DNA from: CAYZMH01 sp964479445
GTDB lineage: Bacteria; Bacteroidota; Bacteroidia; Bacteroidales; GCA-2748055
Direction: 5' to 3'
Length of the DNA: 23,486 bases
Assembly (NCBI GenBank): GCA_964479445.1
Contig: CAYZMH010000057.1
Location: forward strand, 1-23,486
In this document: positions 1 through 6,733 of the stretch, piece by piece
Numbering within the stretch: position 1 is the first letter of the stretch
Layout of the letters: the number at the start of each line of letters is the position of its first letter
Made by a program: the position numbers and the translations under genes
Notes under the pieces: generated by a model
What the model was told of the DNA's origin: nothing
The model's database searches: none
Seen by the model: only the letters and a program-made list of their open reading frames with translations

Positions 1-61
1 TAATTGGCAACACATCTGACTCTGGATCAGAAGAGTCCAGGTTCGAACCCTGGCGGGTCAA
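1..61 (+). tRNA. tRNA-Gln (anticodon CTG), 5' end cut by the window
   Basis: The anticodon arm is TCTGA / loop CTCTGGA / TCAGA, which puts CTG at positions 34-36, so the tRNA reads CAG (Gln). The T arm is CCAGG-TTCGAAC-CCTGG and is followed by the 3' acceptor strand CGGGTCA and discriminator A at 61. The 5' acceptor strand and the start of the D arm lie outside the window. CCA is not encoded. The glutaminyl-tRNA synthetase gene lies about 1 kb downstream on the other strand. Confidence 0.93.
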
Positions 62-68
62 CGAATGG

Positions 69-98
69 AAAGCCCGGTGTATGATTGCACCGGGCTTT
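69..98 (+). terminator. Rho-independent-type terminator after tRNA-Gln
   Basis: A perfect 11-bp inverted repeat (AAAGCCCGGTG / CACCGGGCTTT) surrounds an 8-nt loop, begins 8 nt after the tRNA and ends in TTT. The T tract is short, but position and stem strength fit a tRNA terminator. Confidence 0.75.
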
Positions 99-342
99 GT
101 GTTGGATCCAGGCAGGCATAGAGGTGCTTGCCATGTAGTTTTGAGTTTTCGGCGATCCTCTCCGGTCGCTTATGGCCGTGCCGGGTATCGCCTCTCCTTT
201 TTCACTGGTCCAAATATTTTTTCCATTCAACTACAGATTTTTGCCTTCAGTGGAAAGGATCAAACAAAAAAGGCAGCCCGCACGTAGATTTTAGTACATT
301 CAAAAAGCTATCGTCCCCGTTGGCGAACGTTATCGCTGAGTT
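99..342. other. Intergenic stretch with no recognised gene
   Basis: Short reading frames of about 70 codons run through this stretch on both strands. None has a recognisable protein, a clear ribosome-binding site or convincing composition. It presumably holds the promoter of the lipoprotein gene at 343, but I see no clean TAnnTTTG box. Confidence 0.4.
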
Positions 343-1119
343 ATGAAAAAGGTTTTTTCCCTGGGTTTGATCGTCTTATTTGCCGTACTGGTCTCGTGCG
401 AACTGGAGGAGTACGAGGTGCGGTGCTTCCCCACACGGGTCATCTCCAAGATCAATGCCGGGGCCTCCTCCTATACCCTTACCGCCGATTACAAGTATGA
501 TGGGGAACGGGTGGATTATATTATTATCAGTACGGGTCAGACCCATTACTTCGATTACAGCGGCGAGGGCACCCTGGAACAGGTACGAAAGATCGATGTG
601 CGCACCAAGCAGAAAGAGGAGCTGCGGCTGTTATACGAGGGGGAGCAACTGGTTCGGATCGATGAGTACGTGATGAACCTTAATCCGCTGACCCACGAGG
701 ACCGCGACACGAGTTATGTGCGGTATCACCTGTTTGAATACGATGGGAAACGGATCAGCATGGAGACCATCTATGCCCGCGACAAAGAGTCGGGGGAGTT
801 TGTCCTGGTTACCCGGAACGAGGTTGCGTATGATAACCGGGGCAACCTGGTGGAGTACTCCACCACGGATGTGCGTTCCCAGGCCACCACAACCTACTCC
901 TTTGAATACGATGCCTACAACAATCCCTTCCAGGAGCTGGAACTGTACTTCACCGGCGAATCCTACGTAAACAACATTCTACACAAGGAAGAGGTGACGG
1001 GGAACACCGAGTACACCTACCAGGTGATGTACAACGATGACAAGTACCCCGACCAGATCATCGAAAAGCAGGACGGGGTGATCAGCCAGGTGATCAACTT
1101 CGAATACTTCTGCAAGTAG
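343..1119 (+). CDS. Predicted lipoprotein with YD-like repeats (DUF4595-like)
   Basis: The 258-aa product has a type II signal: Met-Lys-Lys, a hydrophobic stretch and the lipobox LVSC with Cys19. It is therefore expected to be lipid-anchored in the envelope. The mature part is rich in short beta-strand units of the type YKYDGERVDYI, FEYDGKRIS, VAYDNRGNLVEY and FEYDAYNNP. These resemble the YD/RHS-like repeats of the DUF4595 group of Bacteroidota lipoproteins, though the family name is from memory. No catalytic motif is visible. It ends 9 nt before the stop codon of the convergent glnS gene, leaving no room for a separate terminator. Start choice rests on the signal peptide at this Met. Function unknown. 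Confidence 0.85.
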   Translation: MKKVFSLGLIVLFAVLVSCELEEYEVRCFPTRVISKINAGASSYTLTADYKYDGERVDYIIISTGQTHYFDYSGEGTLEQVRKIDVRTKQKEELRLLYEGEQLVRIDEYVMNLNPLTHEDRDTSYVRYHLFEYDGKRISMETIYARDKESGEFVLVTRNEVAYDNRGNLVEYSTTDVRSQATTTYSFEYDAYNNPFQELELYFTGESYVNNILHKEEVTGNTEYTYQVMYNDDKYPDQIIEKQDGVISQVINFEYFCK

Positions 1120-1128
1120 CGTTACAGG

Positions 1129-2820
1129 TTATTTCCCTTTTTTGGTCCAGGTGTCCCGGAGGGGCACGGTGCGGTTGAAGACCAGCTTACCCGGTGTTGT
1201 ATCGGGATCCACGTTGAAGTAACCGATCCGCTGGAACTGGTAATGATCCAGGGGGGTTGCCTCTTTCAGACCCGGTTCCACGAATCCGCGCACGGTTTTC
1301 AGCGATTCGGGGTTGAGAAACTCCTTGAAATCGCGGTCTTTGTGCCCCATGGGATCCGGATCCTCAAATAACCGGTCGTAGAGCCTGATCTCCGCATCCA
1401 CGGCATGGGGAACGCTTACCCAGTGCAGGGTGCCTTTTACCTTGCGGTTGGCCTGCGGACCGCCGCTGCGGGTTTCGGGATCATAGGTGCATCGCAGTTC
1501 GGTGATGTTACCCTCTCCATCTTTGATGACCTCCTCACACCGAATGATGTAAGCCGATTTCAGGCGAACCTCTTTTCCGGGTGCCAGGCGGAAAAACTTC
1601 CGGGGCGGATCCTCCATGAAGTCGCCCCGTTCAATGTAGATCTCGCGCGAGAAGGGGATGTTGCGGGATCCCATGGATTCGTCTTCCGGATTGTTGATGG
1701 TCTCCAGCTCCTCGGTGCGGTCTTCGGGATAATTGGTGATCACGATCTTCAAGGGATCAAGCACGGCCATCACGCGCGGGGCTTTCTTGTTGAGGTCTTC
1801 CCGCACGGCAAACTCCAGCAGCGATACATCGTTGATGGCTTCCACCTTGGTGTAGCCGATGGAGTTGATGAAATTCTTGATGGATTCGGGGGTGTATCCC
1901 CTCCGGCGGAGCCCGGTGAGCGTGGGCATTCTCGGATCATCCCACCCGTTCACGCGGCCCTCTTTAACCAGCTCGAGGAGTTTCCGCTTGCTCATGACCG
2001 TGTAGTTGAGGTTGAGCCGGTTGAACTCGATCTGCCGGGGCCGGTAGTCGTCCTCCTGGAGCTGATCGATAAACCAGTCGTAGAGAGGCCGGTGCACCTC
2101 GAACTCCAGGGTACAGAGGGAGTGGGTGACCCCTTCGAAGTAGTCTGATTGTCCGTGCGCAAAGTCATACATGGGATACACCTTCCAGGTGGTCCCGGTG
2201 CGATGGTGGGCGTGGTTGATAATGCGGTAGATCACCGGGTCGCGCATGTGCATGTTGGGGGATGCCATATCGATCTTTGCCCTGAGCACCCTCGATCCCT
2301 CGGGAAACTCGCCGCGGTTCATGCGTTCAAACAGGTCCAGGTTCTCCTGCGGATCGCGGTCGCGGTACGGACTCGGGGTACCCGGAACGTTGGGAGTTCC
2401 CTTCTGCTGAGCTATCTGCTCCGAATCCTGGTCGTCCACGTAGGCGAGTCCGCGCCCGATCAATGATTTCGCGAAATCGTATAGCTGACCGAAATAATCC
2501 GATGCATAAAATTCCCGGTCTTCCCAGTCGTACCCAAGCCAGTGAATATCCTCCCTGATGGAGTCGATGTACTCCACCTCCTCCTTGGTGGGGTTGGTAT
2601 CGTCAAAGCGGAGGTTGCACTTGCCGCCGTATTTCTCGGCCGTCCCGAAGTCGAGGTGGATCGCCTTGGCATGGCCGATATGGAGATACCCGTTGGGCTC
2701 CGGGGGGAAACGGGTGTGCACCCGTCTGTTGTTTTTTCCTTCTGCCAGGTCCTCCTCGATGAAGGCATGGATAAAATTCCTGGATTTCTTCTCTCCCTGG
2801 TTTTCGGTGGCTTCTGTCAT
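1129..2820 (-). CDS. glnS: Glutaminyl-tRNA synthetase
   Basis: This cytosolic class I synthetase charges tRNA-Gln with glutamine. The 563-aa length is normal for bacterial GlnRS. The class I signatures are clear: PPEPNGYLHIGHAKAIH with HIGH at residues 47-50, and the KMSKS-type loop VMSKRK at 275-280. The GlnRS-typical RFDDTNP follows at 71-77, and the C-terminal half is the beta-barrel anticodon-binding region. A direct GlnRS means the organism need not rely on the GatCAB transamidation route for Gln-tRNA. A perfect TAnnTTTG box lies 21 nt before the start codon. tRNA-Gln(CTG) is encoded about 1 kb away, an adjacency that may be coincidental. Confidence 0.97.
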   Translation of the reverse strand: MTEATENQGEKKSRNFIHAFIEEDLAEGKNNRRVHTRFPPEPNGYLHIGHAKAIHLDFGTAEKYGGKCNLRFDDTNPTKEEVEYIDSIREDIHWLGYDWEDREFYASDYFGQLYDFAKSLIGRGLAYVDDQDSEQIAQQKGTPNVPGTPSPYRDRDPQENLDLFERMNRGEFPEGSRVLRAKIDMASPNMHMRDPVIYRIINHAHHRTGTTWKVYPMYDFAHGQSDYFEGVTHSLCTLEFEVHRPLYDWFIDQLQEDDYRPRQIEFNRLNLNYTVMSKRKLLELVKEGRVNGWDDPRMPTLTGLRRRGYTPESIKNFINSIGYTKVEAINDVSLLEFAVREDLNKKAPRVMAVLDPLKIVITNYPEDRTEELETINNPEDESMGSRNIPFSREIYIERGDFMEDPPRKFFRLAPGKEVRLKSAYIIRCEEVIKDGEGNITELRCTYDPETRSGGPQANRKVKGTLHWVSVPHAVDAEIRLYDRLFEDPDPMGHKDRDFKEFLNPESLKTVRGFVEPGLKEATPLDHYQFQRIGYFNVDPDTTPGKLVFNRTVPLRDTWTKKGK

Positions 2821-2840
2821 GCTGGTCAGATTTTGAGCTA

Positions 2841-2848
2841 CAAAAGTA
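2841..2848 (-). promoter_or_regulatory. Putative -7 promoter box of glnS
   Basis: The minus strand reads TACTTTTG, a full match to the Bacteroidota -7 consensus TAnnTTTG. The first base of the glnS start codon is 21 nt downstream. No TTTG -33 element is visible at 19-21 nt, so this is a half-site prediction. Confidence 0.45.
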
Positions 2849-3227
2849 ATAAAAAGGCTCCGTATTCGGATCGATCCTGCATGCCATTCTCTTTTAACCG
2901 CCTGGACAGCGGTTGTTATATATTATCAGGTATATAATATTGAAATATAGAATAAATAATAAATAAATAGGAATTATAGATTAAATTATGTATCTTGAAG
3001 CGTGACCGGATTTTCACCGGGAAGAAAGTTTACCCCGGGAGTGCTGGTTTAATAGGTTGCGCAGGGGTCTGATTCTTATTATGGATTCTGACAACCGGTC
3101 TTGGTTTCAGGAGTTCAACGTGTTGGTAGCAACGGAGTTTACGGGTCATAAATGAGCAATTTTCGGACAGGCGTAACGCAGCAAATGGGAGTTTATGGAC
3201 AGACACCAGGTTTAGCAAACAGGGGAT
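2849..3227. other. Divergent intergenic region with a strongly AT-rich core
   Basis: This stretch separates glnS from the SatD-like gene. Positions 2920-2995 are almost pure A/T and contain a TATCTTG sequence near 2988 that resembles a -7 box reading rightward. If used, it would give a leader of about 230 nt for the SatD-like gene. The only frame inside is 24 codons (ATG near 3080) and is not convincing. The 200 bases before the gene are GC-balanced and show no obvious riboswitch. Confidence 0.4.
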
Positions 3228-3926
3228 ATGGAACAGCTCAAAGGGGTCATAACAGGGGATATTGTAGGTTCGAGGAAGTTTGCAGACTACCGCAAATTGA
3301 TCCGGTCCCTGGAGACGGTGATGTACGACCTGGAGGAGGCAGGACTGATTGAGCCGGGGATGTGGGAGATCTTCAAGGGGGATAGTTTCCAGGTGCTGAT
3401 GGAAGCGGAAGATGTGGTGTCCGGGGCGTTGATGATCCGGGCCGGACTCCTCGGGGGGATCTACCGGTTTAAATCGGTCCTGATCCTGGAAGATGTGCTG
3501 GAGGAACCGGCAGATGCCCGGCTGAGTGTCGGGATCGGTAAGGTTACCATGGATGGCAGCCGGGTGACCGACCTGTTCGGTGAGGGGTTGATGATTTCGG
3601 GGATGGCCCTGGATCGCATTTCGCAGGAGTCGTTGCGCCTGCTGGTGGTTACCCCCGATGAAGCATTGAACCGACATTATGCATTGATCAGCAGGATGTT
3701 GGACGCCCTGATCGGTGAGTGGACGGAGAATTCGGCACAGGCGGTGTACCGGAGCCTCCTCACCGGGGAAACCCAGCAGGAGATGGGCAGGTTCTTCGGT
3801 ATCAGCCAGTCCTCGGTTCATCACCGGCTAAAGGGGGCCTATTTCGACCAGGTCGAACAGGCGATGACCTATTTCCGCGAACAGGTCAGGTTGTTACACG
3901 ACGGGGGCTCGGAACCGGTTTCCTGA
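3228..3926 (+). CDS. SatD-family protein with C-terminal helix-turn-helix
   Basis: The 232-aa product begins with ITGDIVGSR (residues 8-16) and carries KGDSFQ at 50-55. These are the two signatures of SatD-family proteins, related in sequence pattern to the class III cyclase fold (RGDEFQ-like). The C-terminus (about 181-203, ETQQEMGRFFGISQSSVHHR) looks like a sigma-70 region 4 / LuxR-type helix-turn-helix, so a DNA-binding regulatory role is plausible. The family's function is poorly defined; the name comes from a streptococcal acid-stress locus. In Bacteroidota it often sits beside a DUF3307 membrane protein, which is absent here. The start is the Met nine residues before the GDIVGSR core. 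The stop codon lies inside the first unit of a 25-bp tandem repeat. Confidence 0.82.
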   Translation: MEQLKGVITGDIVGSRKFADYRKLIRSLETVMYDLEEAGLIEPGMWEIFKGDSFQVLMEAEDVVSGALMIRAGLLGGIYRFKSVLILEDVLEEPADARLSVGIGKVTMDGSRVTDLFGEGLMISGMALDRISQESLRLLVVTPDEALNRHYALISRMLDALIGEWTENSAQAVYRSLLTGETQQEMGRFFGISQSSVHHRLKGAYFDQVEQAMTYFREQVRLLHDGGSEPVS

Positions 3927-4017
3927 GACAGCCTGGATGACAGTTTCCTGCGAGAACCTGGAAGAGGGTTTCCTGCGACAGCCTGGAAGACAGTTTCCAC
4001 AAACAACCGGGATGAGG
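3918..4017. repeat. 25-bp tandem repeat, four copies, overlapping a stop codon
   Basis: Units start at 3918, 3943, 3968 and 3993 with an exact 25-bp period and the core GTTTCCTGCGACAGCCTGGA. Copies 1 and 3 differ at 2 of 25 positions, copies 2 and 3 at 4, and copy 4 is the most diverged. The TGA ending the SatD-like gene lies in copy 1 (CCTGA, against CCTGC in copies 2 and 3). A 25-bp period does not preserve reading frame, so the array is not a protein repeat. Confidence 0.9.
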
Positions 4018-4038
4018 TTCATTTTCACGTAAAAATCT

Positions 4039-4069
4039 CTTGTTTGTGTGGGGATTAGCCGTAATTTTA
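4039..4069 (+). promoter_or_regulatory. Possible promoter for folB
   Basis: CTTG (4039-4042), 19 nt, then TAATTTTA (4062-4069) gives a near match (7/8 in the -7 box) to the Bacteroidota promoter. It lies 115 nt before folB and just after the tandem repeat. Weak evidence. Confidence 0.3.
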
Positions 4070-4184
4070 CAGCTCCGGCCCGGATAGTAAGTCCGCAGGA
4101 CGGGCGGCAGAGAGGACCGGGAGATTCAAACAGGCCCTGGAGAAATGCCGGTGAAGCGTTATTCTTACATGCAACAAAAGATCC

Positions 4185-4547
4185 ATGGGACAAATAAAGA
4201 TCGAAGAGATGGAGTTCTATGCCTTCCACGGGCATTACAAAGAGGAGCAGATCGTGGGAAACCGGTTCCTGGTGGACCTGGAGATAGAGACCGACATGGC
4301 CAAACCGGCCGATTCAGACAACCTGGAAGACGCGGTCAATTACCAGGCGGCCTACCGGGTAGTCAGGAACGCCATGAAAAAGCATACATCCAGCCTTCTG
4401 GAGAATATCGGGAAACGGATCCTGGATGCCCTGGAGCAGGAACTGGATGGGATGGACCGGGCAACGGTCATCATTCGCAAAATGAATCCTCCCATGGGAG
4501 GTCCCATGAAGTGTGTCACCGTAACCATGACCCGCACATGGCCCTGA
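4185..4547 (+). CDS. folB: Dihydroneopterin aldolase
   Basis: FolB converts 7,8-dihydroneopterin to 6-hydroxymethyl-dihydropterin and glycolaldehyde in folate synthesis, in the cytosol. The 120-aa length is typical. The N-terminal family signature FYAFHGHYKEEQIVGNRFLVD (residues 11-31) contains the pterin-binding Glu region, LLENIGKRI (71-79) follows, and the catalytic-type Lys is in IIRKMNPP (Lys99). The start at 4185 gives MGQIKIEEM, the usual short lead-in to the first strand; an upstream Met in another frame is not used. Its last 10 nt overlap the next gene, suggesting translational coupling. Confidence 0.92.
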   Translation: MGQIKIEEMEFYAFHGHYKEEQIVGNRFLVDLEIETDMAKPADSDNLEDAVNYQAAYRVVRNAMKKHTSSLLENIGKRILDALEQELDGMDRATVIIRKMNPPMGGPMKCVTVTMTRTWP

Positions 4548-4705
4548 AACGTTGTCAGCGATGCGGCACCCCTTTCCATTGCCATGGTGAAGGGGATTGC
4601 TGGTGTGAATCGGCCCGGCTGCACCGCAGGGAGCTCGTGGTGGTTATGGAATCTTACTCCGACTGCCTGTGTCCGGATTGCCTGTCGGATTATGAAACGG
4701 ATTGA
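4538..4705 (+). CDS. Small cysteine-rich CWC protein
   Basis: The 55-aa product begins MALKRCQRCG and has eight cysteines (6, 9, 15, 21, 23, 43, 45, 48), including the CWC triplet at 21-23 and CLCPDC at 43-48. This matches the Cys_rich_CWC family, probably zinc-binding, of unknown role. The ATG lies inside the end of folB in another frame (10-nt overlap), so the two are probably co-translated. The frame stays open upstream through folB, but the cysteine pattern and the family's short length support starting here. Confidence 0.78.
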   Translation: MALKRCQRCGTPFHCHGEGDCWCESARLHRRELVVVMESYSDCLCPDCLSDYETD

Positions 4706-4780
4706 TACGGGAATTCATCGTCAGAGGAGCCATTGCCACGGGGATCGGGTTTTCACTAGGTTCCCGGGATGCATTTCAGA

Positions 4781-5599
4781 TCAATCTGCCTTGTAAAGAT
4801 GCACATCGGTTTGTGGGAACGGAATACTGACCCCTTCGCGGTCGAATGCTTTTTTCACCTTTTCGTTCATCTCGAAGAACAGGTTCCAGTAATCTCCCGT
4901 GTCGGTCCACACCCGGAGTTTCAGGTTGACCGAGCTGTTGGCCAGCGCTTCTACCGCTACCATGGGTTCCGGGTCTTCATGGACCCGCTCATCGTGTGCA
5001 GCCAGGTCACGGAGAATCCCTTTAGCTTTATCGATATCGTCACCATACCCGATGCCAAAGGAGAAGTCGATACGCCGTTTGGGTTCCGCGGTATAGTTTT
5101 TCAATGCCTGCGTGGCCAGGGGGGAGTTGGGGATTACCACCACCGAGTTATCCGGGGTGGTGAGGATGGTATGAAAAATCTGGATCTCTTTCACGCTGCC
5201 GGCCAATCCCTGGGCCTCGATATAATCACCCACTTTGTAGGGTTTGAATAGCAGGATCATCACCCCGCCCGCAAAGTTTTGCAGCGTTCCCTGCAGGGCC
5301 AGGCCGATTGCAAGTCCGGCCGCCCCAATGATCGCTACAAAAGAGATCATTTCGATGCCTACCATTCCAAGGATACTCACAAAGAGCAGGACCTTCAGGG
5401 TAATGTTAAAGATGGTGCGGAGAAACGGAATGAGGGATTCATTCGTATTGCTCCGCTTCATGAGCTTCACGATGGAGCGTGTGAGCCACCGGATCACCAG
5501 GAGTCCGAGCACCAGCACCACCAACGCAAGGAGGAACTGAATGCCATAATCAATTACCAGGGTTTTGATCTTTTCGGGATCGAAATTGATGTTTTCCAT
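4781..5599 (-). CDS. MscS-family small-conductance mechanosensitive channel
   Basis: This inner-membrane channel opens on membrane tension to release solutes during hypo-osmotic shock. The 272-aa length is close to E. coli MscS. Three membrane segments lie at about 20-37, 62-82 and 87-118. TM3 is the Gly/Ala-rich pore helix (GAAGLAIGLALQGTLQNFAG), leading into the family signature LLFKPYKVGDYIEAQG (116-131) and the beta-domain motif VVVIPNSPLATQALKNYT (153-170). The C-terminus is the alpha/beta vestibule domain (SFGIGYGDDIDKAK). It is convergent with the folB/CWC pair, with 75 nt between the stops. No strong -7 box is visible upstream. Confidence 0.94.
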   Translation of the reverse strand: MENINFDPEKIKTLVIDYGIQFLLALVVLVLGLLVIRWLTRSIVKLMKRSNTNESLIPFLRTIFNITLKVLLFVSILGMVGIEMISFVAIIGAAGLAIGLALQGTLQNFAGGVMILLFKPYKVGDYIEAQGLAGSVKEIQIFHTILTTPDNSVVVIPNSPLATQALKNYTAEPKRRIDFSFGIGYGDDIDKAKGILRDLAAHDERVHEDPEPMVAVEALANSSVNLKLRVWTDTGDYWNLFFEMNEKVKKAFDREGVSIPFPQTDVHLYKAD

Positions 5600-5814
5600 T
5601 GGTTAAGGGTTTTTAGACACCATATTAAACAGTTTTACAGGTAATATGTTTACATGAATCCTTACAGCTTAAATCCCACGTTGATTTCGGGACCGGTATT
5701 ACACACTTCCCGTCGTTCACCGGTACCTTGCCGCCCCGGCACCCTTCGGATTTTTCCAACCGGTTACACCGGGTTTATTATTATCTTGCAGGTAAGTCTG
5801 TAAACACGAAAACC

Positions 5815-6555
5815 ATGAAAAAGACCAGCTTGTCTATCATCCTGTGCAGTTTATTGCTCTTTTCCGGCGGACTTCATGCCCAGAACGGACACATCCTGGT
5901 ATATGCCTTCACCGGGGACGGATTTGTACATGACAATATAGAAGCCAGCGCCGGGGCTTTACAGGAGATCGGCAGGGAACTGAAGGTCGGGGTGACGGTT
6001 TCCAAAGACCCCGGGGTCTTTGAATCCCCGCTGGATACCTTTGATGCGATCGTTTTTTCCAATACCAATGCGGAGGCGTTTCTCTCCGACCGTCAGCGGG
6101 AAGCATTCCGTGATTTTATTGAATCGGGCGGCGGGTTCATGGGGATCCATGGTGCTTCCACCTCGGAACCAGGCTGGGACTGGTTCGTGGAGATGGTGGG
6201 CGGATCGTTTATCCGGCATCCTCGGTACCAGGAATTCCGGGTTGAGGTTGTTGATCCCGACCATCCCGCTACCGGGCATCTTCCGAACCCCTGGTCATGG
6301 GAAGATGAGTGTTACTATCACCGCTCACTCAATCCGGGCAATAATGTACTGCTGGCTGCCGATCTTTCCACCCTGGAAGACGATCGGGATAAGGAGCAGG
6401 GAGAGAAGCTGGCGGGGAAACTGCCCCTGGCATGGTACCGGGAGATGGGCAACAGCCGGATCTTTTTCACTGCCCTGGGTCATTCCATTGAACATTATGA
6501 AGATGCTCTTTTTCGCGAGCACCTCTCCGGCGGACTGCGATGGGTGCTGGAGTAA
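5815..6555 (+). CDS. Secreted ThuA-like domain protein
   Basis: The start MKKTSLSIIL...GGLHAQ gives a clear signal peptide (about residues 1-23), so the Met at 5815 is preferred over the frame's upstream Met at 5728. The rest is one ThuA-like domain, a glutamine-amidotransferase-like fold: VYAFTGDGFVHD (29-40), the nucleophile-elbow-like GGGFMGIHGAS (105-115), DECYYH (164-169) and FFTALGH (217-223). ThuA-like proteins occur in Bacteroidota sugar-utilisation loci, often with ketose-modifying oxidoreductases. Biochemical activity is not established and the classical catalytic Cys is absent from the elbow. No sugar genes adjoin it here. TATCTTGC, a degenerate -7 box, lies about 26 nt upstream. 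Confidence 0.9.
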   Translation: MKKTSLSIILCSLLLFSGGLHAQNGHILVYAFTGDGFVHDNIEASAGALQEIGRELKVGVTVSKDPGVFESPLDTFDAIVFSNTNAEAFLSDRQREAFRDFIESGGGFMGIHGASTSEPGWDWFVEMVGGSFIRHPRYQEFRVEVVDPDHPATGHLPNPWSWEDECYYHRSLNPGNNVLLAADLSTLEDDRDKEQGEKLAGKLPLAWYREMGNSRIFFTALGHSIEHYEDALFREHLSGGLRWVLE

Positions 6556-6696
6556 CCAGGCATTAATCAACCCCTTGCCCTGTTGACCTATGCAAAACCA
6601 TGCACAACTGTTTCCGGGGGAGTACTGCAATATCCGGTTCTCCTGTTTACGGTGTATGCAGCCGGTCGGGTAACCCCCCGGTCCCCGTTCCCGGCA

Positions 6697-6724
6697 ACGT
6701 GTTTCGGATACTTTTTTCGAAACG
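6697..6724. terminator. Possible bidirectional terminator between convergent genes
   Basis: GTTTCG (6701-6706) and CGAAAC (6718-6723) form a 6-bp stem around a T-rich loop, between the ends of the ThuA-like gene and the sensor-kinase gene. The stem is short and lacks a distinct U tail, so this is tentative. Confidence 0.28.
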
Positions 6725-6733
6725 TGAAGGGTA

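Noticed and set aside
122..131. AGGTGCTTGC shared with the minus strand at 22756-22765, as possible ends of a large repeat
   Set aside because: Only ten bases match with loose flanking similarity; this is compatible with chance.
1405..2148. 247-codon plus-strand open frame
   Set aside because: It is antisense to glnS, whose motifs are unambiguous. The opposite-strand protein has no family look.
3030..3824. 264-codon minus-strand open frame
   Set aside because: It overlaps the SatD-like gene on the other strand and is rich in His, Pro and Gln, typical of an antisense shadow.
4145..4537. N-terminal extension of the CWC protein frame
   Set aside because: It runs through folB in another frame and reads as Arg/Gly-rich noise. 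The CWC family is short and starts at 4538.
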